NCBI GenBank assembly: GCA_023433835.1 | Contig: JAEYTW010000321.1 | Coordinates: 1 to 21,778 of the forward strand | DNA: 21,778 bases | Direction: 5' to 3' | DNA from: Pseudomonadota bacterium | GTDB taxonomy: Bacteria; Pseudomonadota; Alphaproteobacteria; Ferrovibrionales; Ferrovibrionaceae | In this document: piece by piece, positions 13,172 to 20,128 of the stretch | Numbering within the stretch: position 1 is the first letter of the stretch | Layout of the letters: the number at the start of each line of letters is the position of its first letter | Made by a program: the position numbers and the translations under genes | The notes under the pieces: model-generated | Told to the model about the DNA's origin: nothing | What the model saw: only the letters and a program-made list of their open reading frames with translations | The model's database searches: none

Positions 13172-14362
13172 ATGATGTTCACCGAACAGCACGAGGAATT
13201 GCGGCGCACCGTCAATCGCGTCATCGCGACCGAGGTGAACCCGCATGTCGACAAGTGGGAGGCCGACGGCGTCTTCCCGGCGCATGAACTGTTCAAGAAG
13301 CTGGGCGATCTCGGCCTGCTCGGCATCACCAAGCCGGCCGAATACGGCGGGCTCGGCCTCGATTATTCCTATGCGCTGGTGATGGCCGAGGAGCTCGGCA
13401 CGGCGCGCTGCGGCGGCGTGCCGATGGCGATCGGCGTGCAGACCGACATGGCGACGCCGGCGCTGGCCCGCTTCGGGTCGGACGCGTTGCGCCGCGAGTT
13501 CCTGGCACCGACCATCGCCGGCGACTACGTCGCCTGCCTCGGCGTGTCGGAAGTCGGCGCGGGCTCGGACGTCGCCTCGGTCAAGACCACGGCGCGCAAG
13601 GATGGCGGCGACTACGTCATCAACGGCGGCAAGATGTGGACGACCAACGGCACCCAGGCCGACTGGATGTGCCTGCTGGCCAATACCTCCGACACCGGCG
13701 GCGCGCATCAGAACAAGTCGCTGATCGTCGTGCCGATGAAGACCAGGGGCGTAGAGATCGCCCGCAAGCTCGACAAGCTCGGCATGCGCTCGTCGGACAC
13801 CGCGCAGATCTTCTTCGACGAGGTGCGCGTGCCGCAGCGCCACCTGATCGGCGAGGAAGGGCAGGGCTTCACCTACCAGATGCTGCAGTTCCAGGAGGAG
13901 CGGCTGTGGGGCGCGGCCTCCAACCTCAAGGGGCTGGAACTGTGCATCCAGGACACGATCGAGTACACGCGCGAGCGCCGCGTCTTCGGCCAGCCGCTGA
14001 TCGACAACCAGGTCATCCATTTCCGCCTGGCCGAGATGCAGAGCGAGATCGAGGCGCTGCGCGCCCTGGTCTATCGCGCCGTCGAGCTCTATATCTCCGG
14101 CAAGGACGTGACCAAGCTCGCCTCGATGGCCAAGCTCAAGGCCGGCAAGCTCGCGCGTGAGGTCACCGACGGCTGCCTGCAGTATTTCGGCGGCATGGGT
14201 TTCATGAACGAGACCTGGATCAGCCGCGCCTATCGCGATACCCGGCTGTGCTCGATCGGCGGCGGCGCCGACGAGGTGATGATGTCGATCATTGCCAAGT
14301 ACATGGGCACGCTGCCCGGCAAGAAGAAGGAAGCGCCGGCCGGCCGCTCGGCCGCCGAGTAA
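13172..14362 (+). CDS. Acyl-CoA dehydrogenase (first of two)
   Basis: A 396-residue flavoenzyme that introduces the alpha-beta double bond in acyl-CoA and passes electrons to ETF. The three domains are present: the N-terminal helical part with GLLGITKPAEYGGLGL (48-63), the beta domain with LGVSEVGAGSDVASVKT (123-139), and the C-terminal helical part with TRERRVFGQPL and QYFGGMGFM (337-345). The position equal to the MCAD base reads SIGGGADE, without Glu. E243 in QEERLWGA is the likely base, as in isovaleryl-CoA-type dehydrogenases, so a branched or bulky acyl group is plausible. The sequence brings citronellyl-CoA dehydrogenase (AtuD) to mind, unproven. GGAGGAAA precedes ATG 13172. Confidence 0.93.
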   Translation: MMFTEQHEELRRTVNRVIATEVNPHVDKWEADGVFPAHELFKKLGDLGLLGITKPAEYGGLGLDYSYALVMAEELGTARCGGVPMAIGVQTDMATPALARFGSDALRREFLAPTIAGDYVACLGVSEVGAGSDVASVKTTARKDGGDYVINGGKMWTTNGTQADWMCLLANTSDTGGAHQNKSLIVVPMKTRGVEIARKLDKLGMRSSDTAQIFFDEVRVPQRHLIGEEGQGFTYQMLQFQEERLWGAASNLKGLELCIQDTIEYTRERRVFGQPLIDNQVIHFRLAEMQSEIEALRALVYRAVELYISGKDVTKLASMAKLKAGKLAREVTDGCLQYFGGMGFMNETWISRAYRDTRLCSIGGGADEVMMSIIAKYMGTLPGKKKEAPAGRSAAE

Positions 14363-14372
14363 GCGCCGGCCG

Positions 14373-14894
14373 ATGGAAGACGAGCCCGTCGTCCGCCGGG
14401 CGACCCGCGCCGATCTGGAAGGCTATCGCCGCTGCATCGGCCGCGTCGCGGCCGAGCGGCGCTGGCTCGTCTTCGTCGATACCCCGCCGCCCGATGCGTT
14501 CCACCAGCATGTCGGCGGCATCATCGATCGCGGCCTGCCCGCCTTCGTCGCGGTGACGGCCGATGATGGCGTCGTCGGCTGGTGCGACATCTACACCCCG
14601 CCGTTCAATCCGGTGCGCGAGGGCTTCGACCATGTCGGCGTGCTCGGCATGGGCATCGATACGGCCTGGCGCGGCCGGGGCGTGGGCGACCGCCTGATCG
14701 CCGCGTCCCTGGCGGCGGCCGAGGCGCTCGGCATCGAGCGCGTCGAACTCGACGTCTTCGCCGGCAACGACCGTGCCCGCCGCCTCTACGAGCGGCACGG
14801 CTTCGTGGTCGAGGGCGTACGGCGCGGGGCCCGCAAGCTTGCAGGCCGCCACGAGGACGTGATCGTCATGGGCCGCCTGAAGGAGACGACATGA
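14373..14894 (+). CDS. GNAT-family N-acetyltransferase
   Basis: A 173-residue GNAT protein. The acetyl-CoA motif RGRGVG (100-105) follows the strand VGVLGMGID, and motif B is at NDRARRLYERHGF (132-144), close to the ribosomal or small-molecule acetyltransferase type. It starts at ATG 14373, 10 bases after the dehydrogenase stop, and its stop overlaps the next start as ATGA at 14891-14894. It is thus embedded in the operon between two acyl-CoA dehydrogenases. It may acylate an operon product or a pathway intermediate; neither is shown by the sequence. The frame is open farther upstream but overlaps the preceding gene. Confidence 0.9.
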   Translation: MEDEPVVRRATRADLEGYRRCIGRVAAERRWLVFVDTPPPDAFHQHVGGIIDRGLPAFVAVTADDGVVGWCDIYTPPFNPVREGFDHVGVLGMGIDTAWRGRGVGDRLIAASLAAAEALGIERVELDVFAGNDRARRLYERHGFVVEGVRRGARKLAGRHEDVIVMGRLKETT

Positions 14895-16030
14895 CCCTTT
14901 CGCCGTTCTATACGCCGGAACACGAAGCCTTCCGCGACAGCGTGCGCCGCTTCGTCGCCCGCGAGATCGAACCCTATGCCGATGGCTGGGACGAGGCCGG
15001 CGAATTCCCGCGCGCGCTCTATGCCCGCGCCGCCGCGGTCGGCCTGCTGGGTCTGGGCTTTCCCGAAGAATATGGCGGGGTGGCGACCGACCGCTTCCAC
15101 GCGATCATCGCGACCCAGGAACTGACCCGGTGCGGCGCCGGCGGCGTCTGCGCCAGCCTGATGAGCCACACGATCGGCGCGCCGCCGATCGCCAAGCTCG
15201 GCTCCGACAGGATGAAGGCGCGGGTGCTGCCCGCGATCCTCTCGGGCGAGAAAATCTCGGCCCTGGCGATTACCGAACCATCCGGTGGTTCCGATGTGGC
15301 CAACCTCCGCACGTCGGCGCGGCGCGACGGCGACGACTATGTCGTGCGCGGCGAGAAGACCTTCATCACCTCAGGCATGCGCGCCGACTACTACACGGTC
15401 GCGGTGCGCACCGGCGGCCCGGGCATGGGCGGCATCTCGCTGTTGCTGATCGAGCGCGACCGGCCGGGTTTCACGCGCACGCCGCTGAAGAAGATGGGCT
15501 GGTGGGCGTCCGACACCGCGACCCTGCATTTCGACGACTGCCGCGTGCCGGCCGAGAACCTGATCGGGACGGAGAATGCCGGGTTCATCGGCATCATGAT
15601 GAATTTCAATGATGAAAGGTTGGGGCTGGCCGCCTCGTCGATCGGTTTCGCTAGGGTCTGCCTCGACGAGGCCGTCGCCTATGCCGGCCAGCGCGAAACC
15701 TTCGGCAAGCCCTTGACCCGCCATCAGGTGATCCGCCACAAGCTGGTCGACATGGCCCAGAAGATCCATGCCAGCCAGGCGATGCTCGAACTGCTGGCCT
15801 GGCGCATCGACCGTGGCGAGAACCCGATCGCCGAATTGTGCATGCTGAAGAACCAGGCAACCCAGACGCTGGCCTTCTGCGCCACCGAGGCCGTGCAGAT
15901 CTTCGGCGGGGCCGGTTTCATGCGGGGGGCCAAGGTCGAGCGCATCTATCGCGAGGTCAAGGTCAATGCCATCGGCGGCGGCGCCGAAGAAATCATGAAG
16001 GATCTGGCCAGCCGCCAGATGGGGCTTTAA
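14891..16030 (+). CDS. Acyl-CoA dehydrogenase (second)
   Basis: A 379-residue acyl-CoA dehydrogenase, the normal family length. Landmarks are FPEEYGG (58-63), AITEPSGGSDVANLRT (126-141), GQRETFGKPL (267-275) and QIFGGAGFM (336-344). As in the first dehydrogenase, the C-terminal position of the MCAD-type base reads NAIGGGAEE, and E242 in NDERLGLA is the better candidate base. It is translationally coupled to the GNAT gene by ATGA overlap. The two dehydrogenases differ enough to suggest two steps or two substrates rather than a recent duplication. The hotdog gene follows 53 bases later. Confidence 0.93.
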   Translation: MTLSPFYTPEHEAFRDSVRRFVAREIEPYADGWDEAGEFPRALYARAAAVGLLGLGFPEEYGGVATDRFHAIIATQELTRCGAGGVCASLMSHTIGAPPIAKLGSDRMKARVLPAILSGEKISALAITEPSGGSDVANLRTSARRDGDDYVVRGEKTFITSGMRADYYTVAVRTGGPGMGGISLLLIERDRPGFTRTPLKKMGWWASDTATLHFDDCRVPAENLIGTENAGFIGIMMNFNDERLGLAASSIGFARVCLDEAVAYAGQRETFGKPLTRHQVIRHKLVDMAQKIHASQAMLELLAWRIDRGENPIAELCMLKNQATQTLAFCATEAVQIFGGAGFMRGAKVERIYREVKVNAIGGGAEEIMKDLASRQMGL

Positions 16031-16083
16031 TTTACGCAGCGTTCTTCGGTAAACTGCCGTCCCAGCCCGAGATTTCGGAAGGT

Positions 16084-16515
16084 ATGCCGGCTTTGATCGA
16101 AAGCTATCGCGGCGCAGTCTGCGCCTGGGAATGCGACTTCTACGGTCACCTCAACGTCCAGTTCTATGTGGCGCGGCTGTCGGATGCGGCCGCCAGCCTG
16201 CTGGTGGCGCTGGGCCTCGGACCGGCCAGCCCGCGCGGCGCCGACCTCGGCTTCATCGCCGTCAACCAGACCATCGACTACAAGAACGAGTTGCTGGCCG
16301 GCGACCTCGTGCTGATGAAAAGCGGTGTCACCGCTGTCGGCAAGAAGTCGATCACCGTCTTCCACAAGCTTATCAACGCCGAAACCGGCGCGATCTCGAT
16401 GACCGCCCAGGTGACCGGCGTGCTGATGGATCTTGAGACGCGCAAGGCGGTGCCCGTTCCGGACGACGTGCGGACCAAGGCCGAACGCCTGCTGGTGCAG
16501 GAGATGCCGGCATGA
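16084..16515 (+). CDS. Hotdog-fold acyl-CoA thioesterase-like protein
   Basis: A single hotdog domain of 143 residues, related to 4-hydroxybenzoyl-CoA thioesterases. The active-site pattern DxxGHxN is present as D18, G21, H22, N24 in WECDFYGHLNVQFY, and the central strand region has NQTIDYKNELLAGDLVLM. It likely hydrolyses or binds an acyl-CoA in the cytoplasm. ATG 16084 lies almost on top of GGAAGG; a TTG at 16093 would have better spacing, so the start is uncertain by three codons. The stop overlaps the next start as ATGA at 16512-16515. It is a paralogue of the double-hotdog protein that follows. Confidence 0.85.
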   Translation: MPALIESYRGAVCAWECDFYGHLNVQFYVARLSDAAASLLVALGLGPASPRGADLGFIAVNQTIDYKNELLAGDLVLMKSGVTAVGKKSITVFHKLINAETGAISMTAQVTGVLMDLETRKAVPVPDDVRTKAERLLVQEMPA

Positions 16516-17417
16516 CCGGCTCGATGCTCGCCACCCAGCGTTCGACGGTGAATTCCTGGGAATGCGACCGCATGGGGCATCTCAACGTCCAGTTCTATCT
16601 GGCGCGCTGGTCGGATGCGATCGCCCATCTCGGCCTCAAGCTCGGCTTCCAGCCGTCCCAGGCCCGCGCCCGTCGCATCGCGCTGCTCGCCTCGGAAGAC
16701 CGCATCCAGTTCAAGCGCGAGCTGCGCGAGGGCGCGATCACCACGATCCATGCCTGCGTGCGCGAAGTGTCGTCGCGCGGCCTCGTGGTGCATGGCGAGA
16801 TGCGCGAGGGCGAAACCGGCATCTCGTCGGCCGCCTTCGATTCGGTCATCACCTGCTGCGACCTCAACGACGATTGCGAGATCCCGCTGCCCGACGAGGT
16901 CCGTGGCCGTGCCGAAGCGATGGCCGGCGCCTGCGACCTGCCGCCGCCGATGCCGCCCCAGGGCGGGCCCGCCGCGCCCGACGGGATCGTCTCCGGCATG
17001 TACGAAACCGGCCGCGGCGCCGTCAATTCCTGGGAAATCGACTGGTACGGCGCGATGGCGCCGCGCTTCTTCATGGCCCGCTTCTCGGACGCCGCCGCCC
17101 ATCTGCTGGCCGGGGCCGGGCTCGACGCCAGGATGATGCGCGACCGCAACTGGGGATCGGCCGCCCTCGACTACCGGCTGACCTATCAGCGGCGCCTGCG
17201 CGCCGGCGATGCCGTGGTGATCAAGTCGGGCCTGCTGGAAGTGCGCGAGAAGGTCTGGCGCTTCTGCCACCTGCTGCAGGACAGCGCGACCGGCGAGGTG
17301 GTGGCGCGGGGCGAGATCGTCGCGCTGCTGTTCGATCTCCAGACCCGCAAGTCCTTCCCCTTTCCCGACGATATCCGCGCCCGGATCGAACCGCTGATCC
17401 TCGGCGGCGCCGGCTGA
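16512..17417 (+). CDS. Fused double-hotdog protein, second domain lacking catalytic residues
   Basis: Two hotdog domains in one 301-residue chain. Domain 1 (about 10-140) keeps DxxGHxN as D19, G22, H23, N25 in WECDRMGHLNVQFYLARWSD. Domain 2 (about 165-295) starts with the matching WEIDWYGAMAPRFFMARFSD, where His and Asn are replaced by A181 and A183. A Pro-rich linker (143-157) joins them. Domain 2 may be structural or bind acyl-CoA without cleaving it. The gene is coupled to the upstream hotdog gene by ATGA, giving three related domains in a row. It is the last gene of the acyl-CoA operon; a strong hairpin follows at 17459. Confidence 0.85.
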   Translation: MTGSMLATQRSTVNSWECDRMGHLNVQFYLARWSDAIAHLGLKLGFQPSQARARRIALLASEDRIQFKRELREGAITTIHACVREVSSRGLVVHGEMREGETGISSAAFDSVITCCDLNDDCEIPLPDEVRGRAEAMAGACDLPPPMPPQGGPAAPDGIVSGMYETGRGAVNSWEIDWYGAMAPRFFMARFSDAAAHLLAGAGLDARMMRDRNWGSAALDYRLTYQRRLRAGDAVVIKSGLLEVREKVWRFCHLLQDSATGEVVARGEIVALLFDLQTRKSFPFPDDIRARIEPLILGGAG

Positions 17418-17458
17418 TTGCCGGATGATCCCCCGGCACACACCGGCTACCCCGAGCG

Positions 17459-17481
17459 ACCGCCGGGTCAAGCCCGGCGGT
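17459..17481 (+). terminator. Hairpin repeat at the end of the acyl-CoA operon
   Basis: accgccggg (17459-17467) and cccggcggt (17473-17481) pair perfectly around tcaag. It sits between the double-hotdog stop and the AEC transporter start. The loop-and-stem core resembles a palindrome common between genes in GC-rich alphaproteobacteria. No T tract follows, so termination is likely but not certain. Confidence 0.5.
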
Positions 17482-17497
17482 GACGCCTAGGCGGCCG

Positions 17498-18433
17498 ATG
17501 GACGCGCTGCTCAATGTCTCGCTGCCGTTCTTCGGCATGGTGTTCGCCGGCTACGGCGCGGCGCGGTTCCGGCTGCTCGATCCCGCCTCGACGGCGGGCC
17601 TCAACGCCTTCGTGTTCTGGTTCGCCCTGCCGGCGATGCTGTTCGTCAAGATGGCGACGGCGCCGCTGGCCGATGCCTTCGACTGGCGCTTCGCCGTGTC
17701 CTATTCCGGCGGCGGGCTGATCTCGTTCTTCGGCTGCGTGATTGCCGCCCGCGCCCTGTTTTCCTCGCGCGGCGCGATCTCCGGCATCCAGGGCATGGCC
17801 GCGGCCTTTCCCAATGTCGGCTACATGGGCCTGCCCATCGTCCTCTCGCTGTTCGGCGAGCGGGCCGTGTTGCTCGCCGTGCTCGTCATCGTGCTCGACC
17901 ATGTCGTGCTGCTGCCGGTGACCACGGCGATGGTCGAGGCGGGGTCGGGGCGGCACGCCTCGATCCTGACGATCTTCAAGCGGATCTTCGTCGGGCTGGC
18001 GCGCAACCCCCTGATCATCGCCACCGCGGCCGGGTTGGCTTGGGGCGGCATCGGCATCAAAATGCCCGTGCCGCTCGAAGCCTTCGGCAATCTGTTCGCC
18101 GCCGCGGCCGGCCCTTGCGCCCTGTTCGCGCTCGGCGCCTCGCTGGGCGAGCGCAAATTGTCCGACGGCCTCGACGAGATCGCGCTGCTCTGCGCCTTCC
18201 GCCTGCTGGTCCATCCGCTGTCGGCCTGGTTCCTCGGCGCCATGGTGCTCGATCTCGACCCTTTCTTCCTCGGCATCGCGGTCATCGAAGCCTCGCTGCC
18301 GATCGCAGCCAATGTGTTCATCATGGCCCGCGCCTACGATACCTATGTCGACCGCACCTCCGCGGCGGTGCTGGTCTCGACCGTGCTGGCGGTGGTCACC
18401 GTCTCCTGCTTCATCGGCATCGTGACGCGCTGA
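17498..18433 (+). CDS. AEC-family (auxin efflux carrier) transporter
   Basis: A 311-residue inner-membrane protein with about ten hydrophobic helices in the two five-helix halves of the AEC family. Typical elements are LPFFGMVFAGYGAARFRLLD near the N-terminus, NAFVFWFALPAMLF, FPNVGYMGLPIVLSLFG in the middle, and a second half with ARNPLIIATAAGLAW and LFALGASLG, ending EASLPIAANVFIMA. Members export or import carboxylates such as malate. The frame is open to GTG 17480, inside the hairpin; ATG 17498 is preferred because the family N-terminus begins there. No neighbour fixes the substrate; products of the adjacent acyl-CoA or aldehyde pathways are only a guess. Confidence 0.9.
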   Translation: MDALLNVSLPFFGMVFAGYGAARFRLLDPASTAGLNAFVFWFALPAMLFVKMATAPLADAFDWRFAVSYSGGGLISFFGCVIAARALFSSRGAISGIQGMAAAFPNVGYMGLPIVLSLFGERAVLLAVLVIVLDHVVLLPVTTAMVEAGSGRHASILTIFKRIFVGLARNPLIIATAAGLAWGGIGIKMPVPLEAFGNLFAAAAGPCALFALGASLGERKLSDGLDEIALLCAFRLLVHPLSAWFLGAMVLDLDPFFLGIAVIEASLPIAANVFIMARAYDTYVDRTSAAVLVSTVLAVVTVSCFIGIVTR

Positions 18434-18441
18434 CGGATTTT

Positions 18442-18482
18442 TGAACGCCGTCGAGGGACCCGGAGCGCGCATCCGGCGTTCA
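18442..18482. repeat. Inverted repeat upstream of paoA
   Basis: tgaacgccg (18442-18450) and cggcgttca (18474-18482) are perfect 9-base arms separated by 23 bases, in the 80-base gap between the transporter stop and paoA. It could terminate the transporter transcript or bind a regulator of the pao operon. Confidence 0.35.
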
Positions 18483-18513
18483 GCTCCCGTACCCAGACAG
18501 CGGGACGGTCCAG

Positions 18514-19152
18514 ATGAAACAGCCCTGCCAGGAAGGCGGCCCGTCGCGACGGGCCGTCCTGCAAAGCTCCGCGGCCATCGGCATCCTCGCGGCTGCGGGA
18601 ATAGCGCCGGTGCGCGCGGCGCCGCCGGGCTTGCCGGTGCCGGTGATGGCGCCGGTCTCGATCACGGTGAACGGCCGGTTGCGTGCCCTGCAGGTCGATA
18701 CCCGCGCCACGCTGCTCGACACCCTGCGCGAAACCCTTGATCTCACCGGCACCAAGAAGGGCTGCGATCACGGCCAGTGCGGCGCCTGCACGGTGCTGAT
18801 CAACGGCCGGCGGACCAATGCCTGCCTGACGCTCGCGGTGATGCATCAGGGCGACGACGTCGTCACCATCGAGGGCCTCGGCACGGTCGACCGGCTGCAT
18901 CCGATGCAGGCCGCCTTCCTCAAGCACGACGGCTTCCAATGCGGTTACTGCACCCCCGGCCAGATCTGCTCGGCGGTCGGCATGCTGGCCGAGCACAGGG
19001 CCGGCTGGCCCAGCCACGCCACCCGCGACGTCGCCGCCGCGGGTGTCGCGCTCAGCGATGCCGAGATTCAGGAACGGATGAGCGGCAATCTCTGCCGTTG
19101 TTCGGCCTACCCCAACATCGTTTCCGCGATCCGCGAGGTGGTCCAGGCATGA
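18514..19152 (+). CDS. paoA: Aldehyde oxidoreductase, [2Fe-2S] subunit (PaoA)
   Basis: The small electron-transfer subunit of the periplasmic PaoABC aldehyde oxidoreductase (xanthine oxidase family). The 212-residue protein has a Tat signal (SRRAVLQ at 11-17, then a hydrophobic stretch to APVRAA). The plant-type cluster Cys are C84, C89, C92 and C104, in GTKKGCDHGQCGACTVLINGRR-like context, and the second cluster uses C143, C146, C194 and C196 in FQCGYCTPG and NLCRCSAY. The sequence follows Escherichia coli PaoA as I remember it. PaoB and PaoC lack signals and would be carried out as a complex. The stop overlaps paoB by ATGA. Confidence 0.95.
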   Translation: MKQPCQEGGPSRRAVLQSSAAIGILAAAGIAPVRAAPPGLPVPVMAPVSITVNGRLRALQVDTRATLLDTLRETLDLTGTKKGCDHGQCGACTVLINGRRTNACLTLAVMHQGDDVVTIEGLGTVDRLHPMQAAFLKHDGFQCGYCTPGQICSAVGMLAEHRAGWPSHATRDVAAAGVALSDAEIQERMSGNLCRCSAYPNIVSAIREVVQA

Positions 19153-20126
19153 AACCCTTCACCTACGAGCGCGCCGAGACCGTGGCCCAGGCCGCCGCCG
19201 CGGCCAGCCGGCCGAGTGCTCGCCTGATTGCCGGGGGCACCAACCTGCTCGACCTGATGAAGCTCGAGATCGAGACACCGACCCACCTGGTCGATGTCAG
19301 CCGCCTGCCGCTCGCCACGATCGACGACACGCCGGACGGCGGTCTGAGAATCGGCTCCCAGGTACCCAACAGCGACCTTGCCGCAGACGCCCGCGTGCGC
19401 CGCCGTTATCCGGTGCTGGCCCAGGCCCTGCTGGCCGGCGCCTCCGGCCAGCTGCGCAACAAAGCGACCACCGGCGGCAACCTGCTGCAGCGGACGCGCT
19501 GTCCCTATTTCTACGACCCGGCAAAACCCTGCAACAAGCGCCACCCGGGCAGCGGCTGCCCGGCGCTGGAGGGCTTCAACCGCATGCATGCCATTCTCGG
19601 CGGTTCCGACCAGTGCATCGCCGTCCATCCCTCCGACATGGCAGTCGCGATGACGGCGCTGGATGCCCGCGTCGAGACCGTGGCGGCGGACGGTACCACC
19701 CGCAGCCTGGCCATTCCCTCGCTGCTGCGCCTGCCCGGCGATCGGCCCGACCTCGATCACGACCTGCAGCCGGGCGAAGTCGTCACCGCGGTGACCCTGC
19801 CGCCCGTCCCGCCCGGCCGTCAGGTGTATCGCAAGGTGCGCGACCGCGCCTCCTACGCCTTCGCGCTGGTCTCGGTGGCAGCGATCCTGGACGCGCCCGG
19901 CAAGACCCTGCGCCTGGCCCTGGGCGGCGTGGCGCCGCGCCCCTGGCGGGCGACGACGGCCGAGCATCTCGCCGCGGCCGCGACCCATCAGCGCCACTGG
20001 CAGGACGTGGCCGAAGCGGCGCTGACGGGCGCGCGCGGCCACGGGCGCAACGATTTCAAGATCCCGCTGGCACGTCGCACGGTCGCCGCCGTGCTGGACG
20101 AGGCGGCCGGGCCGGGGAGGGCGTAA
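19149..20126 (+). CDS. paoB: Aldehyde oxidoreductase, FAD-binding subunit (PaoB)
   Basis: The 325-residue FAD subunit of the same enzyme. The FAD pyrophosphate loop is LIAGGTNLLDLMKLEIE (26-42), and GGNLLQRTRCPYFYD (109-123) is the second family motif. PaoB-type proteins carry an extra [4Fe-4S] cluster; C118, C128, C137 and C156 in TRCPYFYD, KPCNKR, GSGCPAL and DQCIAVHPSDMA fit its ligands. This separates it from ordinary CoxM or XDHB proteins, which lack these Cys. ATG 19149 overlaps the paoA stop by ATGA, and paoC starts two bases after the stop, so the three subunits are translationally coupled. Confidence 0.94.
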   Translation: MKPFTYERAETVAQAAAAASRPSARLIAGGTNLLDLMKLEIETPTHLVDVSRLPLATIDDTPDGGLRIGSQVPNSDLAADARVRRRYPVLAQALLAGASGQLRNKATTGGNLLQRTRCPYFYDPAKPCNKRHPGSGCPALEGFNRMHAILGGSDQCIAVHPSDMAVAMTALDARVETVAADGTTRSLAIPSLLRLPGDRPDLDHDLQPGEVVTAVTLPPVPPGRQVYRKVRDRASYAFALVSVAAILDAPGKTLRLALGGVAPRPWRATTAEHLAAAATHQRHWQDVAEAALTGARGHGRNDFKIPLARRTVAAVLDEAAGPGRA

Positions 20127-20128
20127 TC

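Noticed and set aside
12257..14020. 587-codon open frame on the minus strand opposite the SDR and first dehydrogenase
   Set aside because: Covers two clear enzyme genes on the plus strand; composition is His/Arg/Gly-rich and has no recognisable domain.
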